A stretch of DNA of 64,000 bases, from the NCBI RefSeq assembly GCF_000802155.2, contig NZ_JQGJ02000002.1, positions 372,001 through 436,000 of the forward strand. Reading direction: 5' to 3'. Source of the DNA: Pseudomonas frederiksbergensis. Lineage in GTDB: Bacteria; Pseudomonadota; Gammaproteobacteria; Pseudomonadales; Pseudomonadaceae. A program made the position numbers and the translations under genes. The notes beneath the pieces were generated by a model that saw only the letters and a program-made list of their open reading frames with translations, made no database searches and was not told the DNA's origin. Below, piece after piece: positions 8,257-16,499 of the stretch. Each line of letters starts with the position of its first letter. Positions within the stretch are counted from its first letter, which is position 1.

Positions 8257-9042
8257 TCAGTAGAGAACGCCAGCCACTTCGTTACAGAACTCGATCAGCG
8301 CCTTGCCCAGTTCGGCAAGGCCCGCTTCATCCCGTTGTCCACGGAACATCACCGCTGAAACGGTGAAGTCGATGCTGTTGGTCGGTGAGTAGACCGGCGC
8401 CGCAATGGCAAGAATCCCCCCCGAGAAATGGCCATCATCCACCGCCCAACCACGCTCGGCAGCTTGTCTCACTTCCTTGCGGTAAACCTCCAGCGACAGC
8501 GGTTGAGCCCAGCGGATGGTCTCGAAACTGCTTTGTACCTCGGGGTCGTCAAGGTCGATCTGCGTGGCGAACAGACGGCCACTGGCACCCATCAGAATCG
8601 GCAGGCGCTGACCTTCGGCCATGTCGATGCGCACATCGGTCGGGCTGGCCGCGGAGCTGACAATGACGATGCGATCAGGGCTCATCTTGCGCCACAGGGT
8701 GATGGTCACTCGCAGGCGTGCAGCCAGGTTCTGCAACAGGGGTTTGGCCATCTGTACGCGGTGGCCCTGGGTGACCAATTGCTCGACTAAACGCGCCAGC
8801 CCCAGGCCCACGGAGTAACGCTTGGACATGGGACTGAAATCAACCACTTCCTCCTGGACCAGGGTGCGCAGGATATTGAAGCAGGTGCTGGGATTGATCT
8901 TCAGTTGCCGGGCGATATCCACCGAACGTTCCGGTGTGCCCACCTGACTGAGGTAGCGCAGGATGCGAATGGCGTTGGAAACGGGCTTGACGAGGGTTAC
9001 GCCGGCCGATTTGGTGCTGTCATTGACGTCAGTGAATTCCAT
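8257..9042 (-). CDS. IclR family transcriptional regulator (DitR-like)
   Basis: A 261-residue regulator with an N-terminal winged helix (residues about 20-80, with VDIARQLKINPSTCFNILR as the recognition region) and a C-terminal IclR effector domain ending in VSAVMFRGQ...LIEFCNEVAG. The ATG at 9042 is preferred to the in-frame TTG at 9096. The recalled dit cluster has an IclR-type activator, DitR, that controls the ferredoxin gene ditA3. Here the ferredoxin gene also carries the shared operator motif, which fits such a role. The gene runs convergently into the thiolase-like gene. It has a perfect 12-bp palindrome just upstream. Its own upstream region is now cut off by the transposon at 9325. 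Confidence 0.85.
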   Translation of the reverse strand: MEFTDVNDSTKSAGVTLVKPVSNAIRILRYLSQVGTPERSVDIARQLKINPSTCFNILRTLVQEEVVDFSPMSKRYSVGLGLARLVEQLVTQGHRVQMAKPLLQNLAARLRVTITLWRKMSPDRIVIVSSAASPTDVRIDMAEGQRLPILMGASGRLFATQIDLDDPEVQSSFETIRWAQPLSLEVYRKEVRQAAERGWAVDDGHFSGGILAIAAPVYSPTNSIDFTVSAVMFRGQRDEAGLAELGKALIEFCNEVAGVLY

Positions 9043-9054
9043 GCCCGATCCCGT

Positions 9055-9066
9055 CACTTTAAAGTG
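9055..9066. promoter_or_regulatory. 12-bp palindrome upstream of the IclR gene
   Basis: CACTTTAAAGTG is a perfect palindrome 13 bases before the regulator's start codon. It could be an autoregulatory site; no matching copy was seen before the other units. Confidence 0.3.
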
Positions 9067-9106
9067 CCGGCATTCTAGCCTGAGAATGAACGACAACGTG
9101 AAAGTT

Positions 9107-9319
9107 TTATCTGGGAATTAGTCGAACACTTGAGACGGAGTATTTCTCTAACGGCTGGTAAATCAGCCGGCGGGTTTGCAGGTTCTCTCGACGAAAACGC
9201 TCAATGAGACACTCCTGGGCATGGTCAGCCTGGGTCACCCGCATCTGCTGGCGCAGATACTCCAGCCAGGACTCGACAATAAAGCGCTCATTGTAGAGTT
9301 GCGGGTCCGCCATGTCGCG
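9107..9319 (-). pseudogene. 3' part of a transposon-split ORF (MFS_3 C-terminal-like domain)
   Basis: This frame continues exactly from the segment at 55161-55232 once the transposon and one GTAAA copy are removed, giving a 94-codon ORF. The sequence around the junction (RRRNGA, LYRDMADP, RFIVESWLEYLRQ, followed by RVTQADHAQ) resembles the C-terminal dimeric alpha/beta-barrel domain of MFS_3-type proteins, here as a stand-alone ORF. In the original order it followed the FAH gene now at 55267-56151 and preceded the IclR gene. Its function is unknown. Confidence 0.7.
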
Positions 9320-9324
9320 GTAAA
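9320..9324. repeat. target-site duplication GTAAA, left copy
   Basis: GTAAA abuts the left terminal inverted repeat and recurs at 55161-55165. Five-base duplications are the rule for Tn3-family transposition. Confidence 0.9.
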
Positions 9325-9359
9325 GGGGTCATGCCGAGATAAGGGAAAATTAGGACATA
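9325..9359 (+). repeat. left terminal inverted repeat (IRL)
   Basis: 35 bp beginning GGGGTCATGCCGAGATAAGG. It matches the reverse complement of 55126-55160 at 34 of 35 positions; the difference is G versus A at position 19. Confidence 0.95.
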
Positions 9360-9469
9360 GTGGTTCTATCCTATTGATATAAATAGAGTTTCACTTGGCC
9401 TGTTTGTCCCGCCTGCCTCATGCCCGGAAGCGTCTATGCTGATCTATTTGCATGCATAGGGGCTGAGCG

Positions 9470-12400
9470 ATGGCGGCTTTGGAGAGAACGGCATATCCAC
9501 GACTAGCAACTACCCTCAGTGCGAAGGACTTACACCGCAACTATTCGCTTTCCTCAGGAGAGCTTGACTGGATTTCCAGGACAGCTCGTAGCCCAGCCCT
9601 TTCCCTTGGGCTGGCAGTCCAGCTCAAGGTATTCCAAGAGCTCCATTACTTTCCTCCCCTAGACGAGATACCTCCAGAAATCACTGGCCACATCAGGAAT
9701 ACACTCGGTTTTGGCCCTCGTATCACTTCCCGCTATACCAACTCGCGTACTTTTTATAGGCATCAGGCGGCCATTCGTGAGTACCTCCAGATCAAGGCTT
9801 TCTATGGTAGTGAAGCGCTCACCGTAGCTCTCCACCTTGCGCACGAATCTGCCGAGGTACTCGACCAGCGGGCGGATATCATCAATGTGCTGATCGGCGA
9901 GTTGCTGCAGCGCAGCTACGAACTCCCAGCCTATTCCACCCTCAATGACGCTGCTGAGGATGCCTTAGTTGCAATGCAGGAGCGGCTATTCAATCTCGTT
10001 GTGACCAGGGCGCCAATTGAGGTGGTCTACAAACTGAAAGAACTGCTCGAGACGGATTTCGGGCGCCGCCAAAGTGACTTCAACGCCCTCAAGCAGGCAC
10101 CCAAGAAGCCATCCCGCAAACACTTGGAAGTGCTGATAGATCACATGGCTTGGCTCGAGAGCTTTGGGAATCTAGATGCCATTTTTGATGGAATCGTCGA
10201 TACCAAAATCCGCCACTTCGCTGCCCAAGCTGCGGCGTCGGACGTCGCCGAGCTTAAGGACTGTTCGCTGCCGAAGCGTTACACGCTGATGCTTGCCTTG
10301 ATCTATCGGATGCGCGTGCGGACTCGGGATCACCTAGCCGAGATGTTCATCCGGCGAATTTCTACGATTCACAAACGTGCCAAGGAAGAACTAGAGCAAA
10401 TCCAAGCACGGCAACGTCAGAAGCTGGAGCAGCTGGCGGCCACCCTTGACGGTGTGGTGCAGATTTTGGTTCAGGAACCGGATGACCAAGAGGCAGGTAG
10501 CCTGATTCGGGAATACCTCTCCCCCGACGGCAACCTGGAACGGTTGCGCGAAACCTGTGCCGAAGTCCAGGCTACCGGCGGTAATAACTACCTGCCGTTG
10601 ATCTGGAAGCATTTCAGGTCTCATCGCTCGCTGTTGTTCCGTCTCAGCCACCTTCTCCAACTGGAGCCCACGACTCAGGATAGGTCGCTGGTTCAGGCAC
10701 TTCAACTGATACAGGACAGCGAGAATTTGCACCGCGAGTGGATCGACGAGCACGTCGACTTGTCGTTTGCGTCGGAGCGCTGGGTCAAGGTCGTTCGTCG
10801 TCCTGCCAGTGAGGGGCCACCGACCAACCGGCGCTATCTGGAAGTTTGCGTATTCTCCTACCTGGCCAACGAACTGCGATCCGGTGACATGTGCGTACAA
10901 GGGTCGGAATCCTTCGCCGACTATCGCAAGCAGTTGCTACCCTGGGACGAATGTCTCCAGCGACTACCGGCCTACTGCGAAAAGATGGAACTGCCTGGCA
11001 CGGCGAAGGAATTTGTTACCTCCCTCAAGACCCAGTTGGAGGAAACCGCGCAGCAACTGGATGACAAATTCCCCTCTTGCCGGGGGGACGTATCGATCAA
11101 CGAAGCCGGCGAACCGGTATTGCGCCGAGTGACGGCGCGCGACATCCCGCCATCGGCCATCTCGCTACAGACTGCCCTCATGCAACGCATGCCGGCCAGG
11201 CACGTACTCGACATCATGGCCAACATCGAGCACTGGATTCAGTTCACTCGACATTTCGGGCCGATGTCCGGCAACGAGCCAAAGCTCAAAGAACCTGCCG
11301 AGCGCTACCTGATGACGATCTTCGCCATGGGTTGCAACCTCGGCCCCAGCCAGGCCGCGCGGCATCTGGCCGGTAATGTCACCCCGCACATGCTTTCCTA
11401 TACCAATCGCCGTCACCTCTCGTTGGAGAAACTGGACAAGGCTAACCGCGAGCTAGTGGAACTCTATCTACAGCTCGATCTGCCCAAGCTCTGGGGCGAT
11501 GGCAAGGCGGTGGCTGCGGACGGCACCCAGTTCGACTTCTATGACGACAACCTGCTGGCCGGCTACCACTTCCGCTACCGCAAGATGGGAGCCGTGGCCT
11601 ATCGGCACGTGGCCAACAACTACATCGCTGTATTCCAACACTTCATCCCCCCGGGCATCTGGGAGGCAATTTATGTAATCGAGGGGCTGCTCAAGGCCGA
11701 TCTCAGCGTCGAAGCTGATACGGTGTATTCCGATACCCAGGGCCAGTCGGCCACGGTGTTCGCCTTCACCCATCTGCTGGGCATCAACCTGATGCCACGC
11801 ATCCGCAATTGGCGCGACCTGATGATGTGCCGGCCGGATCGCGGCGCTGCGTATAAGCATATCAACCGCCTGTTCACCGACACCGCCGACTGGCACCTGA
11901 TTGAAACCCATTGGCAGGATTTGATGCAGGTCGCGCTATCGATCCAGGCGGGCAAAATCTCCTCGCCTATGTTGCTGCGAAAACTCGGGTCCTACAGCCG
12001 GCGTAACAAGCTCTACCACGCGGCACAGGCACTGGGCAGCGTGATCCGTACGATCTTCCTGCTCAACTGGATCGGCAGTCGCGAGTTGCGCCAGGAGGTT
12101 ACCGCGAACACCAACAAGATCGAGTCCTACAACGGATTCTCCAAGTGGTTGTCCTTCGGCGGCGACGTGATCGCCGAGAACGATCCGGACGAGCAACAGA
12201 AGCGACTGCGCTACAACGACATGGTGGCCTCGTCGGTGATCCTGCAGAACACTGTGGACATGATGCGGATCCTGCAGAAATTGGCCCGCGAGGGCTGGCA
12301 ATTCACCGATGAGGATGTGTCCTTCCTCAGCCCCTACCTGACCAGCAACGTCAAGCGTTTCGGCGAGTTCAACCTCAAGCTCAACCGGCCGCCGGAGCCC

Positions 12401-12487
12401 TGGATCAAAGACTCGGTGTTCCAACAGGCAGCCGGGTCCATCCGCACTGGCAAGCTCGGTACTGCGGAAACCGAGGAGATGACCTGA
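9470..12487 (+). CDS. tnpA: Tn3-family transposase TnpA
   Basis: A 1005-residue DDE transposase, the size expected for the Tn4651/Tn4652 group. The catalytic triad fits Asp684 (ADGTQFDFYDD), Asp755 (VYSDTQGQ) and Glu885 (NKIESYNGFSKW). The N-terminal region (LSAKDLHRNYSLSSGELDWI) is the typical IR-binding start of Tn3 transposases. It catalyses replicative transposition, joining the transposon ends to the target and making a cointegrate. The start codon follows a GGGGCTGAGCG leader 110 bases inside IRL. The stop overlaps the tnpC start (TGATG), so the two are translationally coupled. The ORF is uninterrupted, so the protein is probably functional. Confidence 0.97.
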   Translation: MAALERTAYPRLATTLSAKDLHRNYSLSSGELDWISRTARSPALSLGLAVQLKVFQELHYFPPLDEIPPEITGHIRNTLGFGPRITSRYTNSRTFYRHQAAIREYLQIKAFYGSEALTVALHLAHESAEVLDQRADIINVLIGELLQRSYELPAYSTLNDAAEDALVAMQERLFNLVVTRAPIEVVYKLKELLETDFGRRQSDFNALKQAPKKPSRKHLEVLIDHMAWLESFGNLDAIFDGIVDTKIRHFAAQAAASDVAELKDCSLPKRYTLMLALIYRMRVRTRDHLAEMFIRRISTIHKRAKEELEQIQARQRQKLEQLAATLDGVVQILVQEPDDQEAGSLIREYLSPDGNLERLRETCAEVQATGGNNYLPLIWKHFRSHRSLLFRLSHLLQLEPTTQDRSLVQALQLIQDSENLHREWIDEHVDLSFASERWVKVVRRPASEGPPTNRRYLEVCVFSYLANELRSGDMCVQGSESFADYRKQLLPWDECLQRLPAYCEKMELPGTAKEFVTSLKTQLEETAQQLDDKFPSCRGDVSINEAGEPVLRRVTARDIPPSAISLQTALMQRMPARHVLDIMANIEHWIQFTRHFGPMSGNEPKLKEPAERYLMTIFAMGCNLGPSQAARHLAGNVTPHMLSYTNRRHLSLEKLDKANRELVELYLQLDLPKLWGDGKAVAADGTQFDFYDDNLLAGYHFRYRKMGAVAYRHVANNYIAVFQHFIPPGIWEAIYVIEGLLKADLSVEADTVYSDTQGQSATVFAFTHLLGINLMPRIRNWRDLMMCRPDRGAAYKHINRLFTDTADWHLIETHWQDLMQVALSIQAGKISSPMLLRKLGSYSRRNKLYHAAQALGSVIRTIFLLNWIGSRELRQEVTANTNKIESYNGFSKWLSFGGDVIAENDPDEQQKRLRYNDMVASSVILQNTVDMMRILQKLAREGWQFTDEDVSFLSPYLTSNVKRFGEFNLKLNRPPEPWIKDSVFQQAAGSIRTGKLGTAETEEMT

Positions 12488-12849
12488 TGAACATTCCTCC
12501 TGCGTCATTTCGCGTCACTCCCTACGGCGAGGTAGATGCCGAGGCGCTTGAGCGTTTGCATGACGACTACGACACCATCCAGTTGCTGCGTCTAGTCGAT
12601 GGGCTGGATCTGCTGCTGAAGGAAATGAACAACATCGGCGGCCTCAGGGATGGCCTCCTGCGGGTACATGCCATGGCGAAAACGGTGCTCGATGGTGCGG
12701 CACTATCGGTGTCTGTGACGGAAGGCGGCAGTATCTGGGAGGAAGCCGAGTCGCTTGATGAGGATCTGCTGGAACTGGGCAATTGGCTGGCCAGCGTCAG
12801 AGCTCAACTGAGGCCTTTGATTGAACTCATGCCGGCCGATCCTCATTAA
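12487..12849 (+). CDS. tnpC: TnpC, regulator of transposase level
   Basis: A 120-residue acidic protein with no evident DNA-binding motif, in the position and of the size of TnpC in Tn4652. There it lowers TnpA amounts after transcription. The ORF starts one base before the end of tnpA. Helical segments rich in Leu and Glu (EALERLHDDYDTIQLLRLVD, ESLDEDLLELGNWL) suggest an all-helical fold. Its presence supports placing the element in the Tn4652 subgroup, whose transposition is tightly limited by host and element factors. Confidence 0.88.
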   Translation: MNIPPASFRVTPYGEVDAEALERLHDDYDTIQLLRLVDGLDLLLKEMNNIGGLRDGLLRVHAMAKTVLDGAALSVSVTEGGSIWEEAESLDEDLLELGNWLASVRAQLRPLIELMPADPH

Positions 12850-12878
12850 CCAACCAGTCGCCAGCGACACCGTGCAAG

Positions 12879-13733
12879 CTACTGGCTTCTGAACGGCTCA
12901 ACAAGCTGACCCACATAGCCTGTCGGATAGTTCCGGTCATGCAGTCCTACTTCGGCGCTGCCGGGCTTGCTTACGCTGTCATAGTAGGTTCCAAGCAGCT
13001 GATCCCACACCAGCAAGAACTCACCGAAATTGACCTGCGCATCCTCGAAGTCACGTTTGTGATGCCAACGGTGTGTTTCTGCAACGCCGATGACGCGCCG
13101 TAGCCAGCCCAACGAGTAGTCCAGATTTGAGTGCTGGAAGGCCAAATGTACCGTCAGGATGCCGAACCAGGTGGCCACGAGTGCAGAAGGAGTGCCCATC
13201 GCAAAGAGCACGAGCAGCCCAGGCCCTGCCATGATGGCGGCATGCAACGGGTGCCGGCGCTCGCCGTTCATCCAGTAGAGCCGCTCAGCGCTATGATGTG
13301 GCTCATGCAAGCGCCACAGCCATGGAACCTGATGGCTGAAGCGGTGCATGGCGTACAAGCTAAGGTCCAGCACGGCGGCGACAATGACTAGCTGAGCCCA
13401 CAGCGGTAACTCTGTTGGGAAGACACGGAACTCTGCGGACACCCAATCGCCCAGCTGGGCCAGCACGGTCGCCGTAAACTGGATCACGGACAGGTTCACG
13501 ACCATATGGATGATATCAGTAAGGGTATCCTGGTGGTCCTCCAACCAGTCGTCACGGAACGGCTGCACGCGTTCCAGCAGCGCCACCAGCAGAATCCCTA
13601 GGGCGGCAATGATCGGCGTGCTGGGCCAATACGGAATACCCGTGTAGAGCAACCAGATCATCCAAGCTGCGGCCCCGCCAAAGATTGTTGGGTAGCTGAG
13701 CCAGCGGATCATGAACCTGAGTGAATTGCCCAT
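12879..13733 (-). CDS. sterol desaturase / fatty acid hydroxylase family protein
   Basis: A membrane di-iron enzyme of 284 residues. The histidine clusters are HRFSH, HEPHH (in the RLHEPHHSAERLYW segment) and HRWHH, the normal eight-histidine set. Hydrophobic segments near residues 10-65, 90-125 and 165-200 would form the membrane core. The ATG at 13733 was chosen because GGGAGGG precedes it closely; an in-frame ATG at 13775 would add 14 residues. Members hydroxylate or desaturate lipid chains or sterols; the substrate here is unknown. It lies directly after the AraC gene on the same strand. It is the first cargo gene inside the transposon and is not obviously linked to metal resistance. Confidence 0.85.
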   Translation of the reverse strand: MGNSLRFMIRWLSYPTIFGGAAAWMIWLLYTGIPYWPSTPIIAALGILLVALLERVQPFRDDWLEDHQDTLTDIIHMVVNLSVIQFTATVLAQLGDWVSAEFRVFPTELPLWAQLVIVAAVLDLSLYAMHRFSHQVPWLWRLHEPHHSAERLYWMNGERRHPLHAAIMAGPGLLVLFAMGTPSALVATWFGILTVHLAFQHSNLDYSLGWLRRVIGVAETHRWHHKRDFEDAQVNFGEFLLVWDQLLGTYYDSVSKPGSAEVGLHDRNYPTGYVGQLVEPFRSQ

Positions 13734-13806
13734 CGTGAAGCCCTCCCTGAGTTGACTCCACTTTGTGCCAATCACCTGTGATGGCGCTTGAACAGAAAAG
13801 CTGAAT

Positions 13807-14541
13807 TCAGCCTTTCAGACTGACATGACCCAAGGCAGATGAGGGGTCGAGGCCAAACAGGTCGCGGAAGGTGCGGGAAAAATGGGCAGCGTCAGCGAAG
13901 CCGGCAGCGTGGGCGGCCGCAGTCAGGTTGGCGCCGCTGGCGATATGCTGGAGCGCTATGACCAGGCGATTCCATTTCCGGTAGCTGCGCAGCGGCAGAC
14001 CGGTCTGTTCGACGAACCAATGTGAGAATCGGGTAGGCGAAAGATGAACGCGCTTGGCCAACGCCTGCCTGCCATTAATCGGCTCTTTTAACGCAGCGAG
14101 GACCGACTGCAATCGCGGATCGGAGGCCGGCGGAGTCGTAAGGTTGAGAACAAGGCGCACCATTTCCCGAATTTGCTGGGCTGACGGATCGGAGCTGCTC
14201 AGCAATTTTCGCAGCGATGCTGTATCGCCCATCTGAATCGGAGTGATGCCCTCCCCGATGTTATCGGGAAGTGCTCGCGCCTCATCAGACAGCGCGTCGA
14301 GGTAGATCGACAACACTTCGTCAGCTTCGATCTGATGGGCCACCCCTGCCCTGATGCAGATGGCCCTTGCCGTCACTGACGAGGATGTACACTTCACAGT
14401 CAAGCTGCCGTTCAAGCTGACGGTAATTTGATGCGCCATGTGGCTATGCCAATCTTGGCTACCCGCCTGCCCCAGAAAAATGCCCAGCCCGGGTGAAATC
14501 CAGGCTCTGCCATGCCAGCCGATACCCTGCGTTGCGTTCAT
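13807..14541 (-). CDS. AraC family transcriptional regulator
   Basis: A 244-residue protein with an N-terminal cupin-like sensing domain (HSHMAHQITVSLNG, then RAGVAHQIEADE) and a C-terminal double helix-turn-helix of the AraC type (LAKRVHLSPTRFSHWF and AAAHAAGFADAAHFSRTFRDLFG). It is divergent from the cus operon leader and lies 73 bases before the sterol-desaturase-like gene on the same strand, which it may control. No specific ligand can be named. Confidence 0.85.
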   Translation of the reverse strand: MNATQGIGWHGRAWISPGLGIFLGQAGSQDWHSHMAHQITVSLNGSLTVKCTSSSVTARAICIRAGVAHQIEADEVLSIYLDALSDEARALPDNIGEGITPIQMGDTASLRKLLSSSDPSAQQIREMVRLVLNLTTPPASDPRLQSVLAALKEPINGRQALAKRVHLSPTRFSHWFVEQTGLPLRSYRKWNRLVIALQHIASGANLTAAAHAAGFADAAHFSRTFRDLFGLDPSSALGHVSLKG

Positions 14542-14799
14542 TCAGCGGCACCTCAGGGTTCCACATCCCGCTGCATTTTGTGCACTAATGAGCTTTATAG
14601 CTAATTATAGAATCCTCTTTGGCCTGAACTCTATCGCTTGCTCGATTGAAATCTCACCCGCTACAAAATCAGCTCGCCCTGTGAGACTAGACACTCTATT
14701 TGATCCAAATCAACGAAGTGCTGTTATCGTCAAAAGGAGCATTCATGGCTCGGGGGTAATCTGCTATCGTCGGCCTATTGCCCCGCCTGGTGAATTGCT

Positions 14800-15144
14800 G
14801 TGCGTCGGATTGGATTGATCCTGCTAATGATTGCTAGCCTCGTGCTGCCGACCTTCGGCGGTGTGGCTTTCAGCATGCCGGCACAACCTTGCCCGATGCA
14901 GAGCGCCGATCATCAGGGCCATGCAATGGCTGATGCTCCGTGCTGCGAGCAAATGGACACGTCTGATGGGGTGGCCAATAAGTCCCCCTGCAAATCCGGC
15001 CAGGAATGCAAGACCGGAGGACTTCTCCAGACCACCGTGATCAAGAGCATATCCCCTCTCCCCTCACGCCCCGAGATATTGCTGACCCAGTCGGTGATTA
15101 AGCGAGAGCCCGCAGGACTCTGGCGCCCTCCTCGTTTCGTCTAA
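14800..15144 (+). CDS. small exported Cys/His/Met-rich protein ahead of the cus genes
   Basis: A 114-residue protein starting at GTG. Residues 1-25 form a signal peptide (RRIGLILLMIASLVLPTF, then SMPA). The mature part has clustered metal-type ligands: CPMQSADHQGHAM, CCEQMDT, CKSGQECK. The C-terminus is not recognised. Proteins of this sort often precede metal RND efflux operons and may buffer or deliver copper or silver in the periplasm, but I do not recognise a named family. It is followed after 92 bases by the outer-membrane factor gene on the same strand, so probably one transcript. The start codon is uncertain because no good ribosome binding site was found. Confidence 0.6.
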   Translation: MRRIGLILLMIASLVLPTFGGVAFSMPAQPCPMQSADHQGHAMADAPCCEQMDTSDGVANKSPCKSGQECKTGGLLQTTVIKSISPLPSRPEILLTQSVIKREPAGLWRPPRFV

Positions 15145-15236
15145 TGCCGTGATCATCCCGCGCCTTACAGTCAGGCGCATCGTCGCGACCACGTTTCGTA
15201 GCTGCGACCTCGATCAATCGCATTGGAGGCGAAAGC

Positions 15237-16499
15237 ATGTCCGCTTTCCTTTTTCCACGCCGTGGCTATCTCGGCGTGTTGGCTGCCGCATTCTGGGCAG
15301 CTCCCTGGCTTGCCGTGCAGGCGCAGCCCCTAACTTTCGAACGAGCCCAAGCTCTGGCCGAGCAGAGTGCCCCTGAGAACCTCGCGCGCCAGGCGCAGGT
15401 GGCATCCGCACAGCAGGCTGTAGGGCCCGCAGACGCCCTGCCCGATCCCAAGCTGATTCTAGGCATCGACAACCTGCCGATCGAAGGCCCTGACCGTTAC
15501 ACACTTAATCGTGACTCCATGACCATGCGCCGCATTGGGCTCATGCAGGAAGTCCCCAACAGTGACAAGCGTCAGGCTCGGCGCCAGTTGGCCGAGGCTT
15601 CAGTTGGCCGAGCCGAGGCCGAGCAGCGTGCAATGCAGTTGGAAATCAAGCGCCAGACGGCAGTGAGCTGGCTGGACGTGTACTACGCCGAACGCAGTGT
15701 TGGCCTCTTCGATCAACTGGACCGTCAGATCGAGATGCTCCGCTCGACCGTGCAATCGCTGATTGCCGGCGGTAGTGCTCAGCCTGGCGAGCTGTTGCAG
15801 GCCGACCAGGAAGCTTTGGCGTTACAAGATCGGCGAGATGAACTGAATCGCGATGTGGCAGTAGCTCGTGCCAAGCTGCGCCGCTGGATAGGCAACGAGG
15901 CTGACCAGCCTTTGCAAGGAGGTGTTCCCAATCTGAACCTGGCGGCACCGCACCTGCAGCAACGCATTGCTTCACACCCTGAGTTGCGCGCTGCCTCCGC
16001 CCGCGTCGGCGAGGCTAGCGCCGAGCTGAACGAGGCCATCGCCGAGAAGACCCCCGACTGGGGTGTTGAGTTTGCCTACAACAATCGCGACAACCAGTTC
16101 GGCGATATGGTGATGGTGCAATTCACCTTCGACCTGCCGTTGTTCGTAGGCACACGTCAGGGGCCCAAGATCAACGCCAGACAACAAAGCGTGTCGCAGA
16201 TGGAAGCCGAGCAGGAAGCATTACTGCGCGCCCATCAGGCTGAGCTGGAAGGCGGTATTGCCGAGCTTGAGCAACTGCGCAGGACCTTGTCACGCACCGA
16301 AAAAACCTTGATCCCGCTTGCAAGCAAACGTGCCGATCTCGAACTGGCCGCCTACCAAGCCGGTAACAGCCAGCTCACATCCGTTATTACTGCCCAGCGC
16401 GACCTGATTGAGGCGCAGCTGCGGCAGATTGAACAGCAGCGCAAGTTGAGCCAGCTCTCCGCAAGCCTGTACTACGCCTATGTGGAGGGACTGAGATGA
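15237..16499 (+). CDS. cusC: CusC/CzcC-like outer-membrane efflux factor
   Basis: A 420-residue TolC-family protein with a signal peptide (residues about 1-30, ending near VQAQP) and two repeats of the outer-membrane-factor pattern rich in Ala, Gln and Glu helices (QALAEQSAPENLARQAQVASAQQ and, later, AYQAGNSQLTSVITAQRDL). It forms the trimeric outer-membrane channel of the tripartite Cus efflux pump. The stop overlaps the cusB start by four bases (ATGA). The copper context and the CusF-like tail on the next protein favour copper/silver over cobalt/zinc/cadmium. Confidence 0.88.
   Translation: MSAFLFPRRGYLGVLAAAFWAAPWLAVQAQPLTFERAQALAEQSAPENLARQAQVASAQQAVGPADALPDPKLILGIDNLPIEGPDRYTLNRDSMTMRRIGLMQEVPNSDKRQARRQLAEASVGRAEAEQRAMQLEIKRQTAVSWLDVYYAERSVGLFDQLDRQIEMLRSTVQSLIAGGSAQPGELLQADQEALALQDRRDELNRDVAVARAKLRRWIGNEADQPLQGGVPNLNLAAPHLQQRIASHPELRAASARVGEASAELNEAIAEKTPDWGVEFAYNNRDNQFGDMVMVQFTFDLPLFVGTRQGPKINARQQSVSQMEAEQEALLRAHQAELEGGIAELEQLRRTLSRTEKTLIPLASKRADLELAAYQAGNSQLTSVITAQRDLIEAQLRQIEQQRKLSQLSASLYYAYVEGLR

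Noticed and set aside
14745..14760. Five-codon minigene (ATG GCT CGG GGG TAA) after AAAGGAG, ahead of the cus leader gene
   Set aside because: A good ribosome binding site precedes it, but nothing shows a leader-peptide function such as a paired stem or metal codons.
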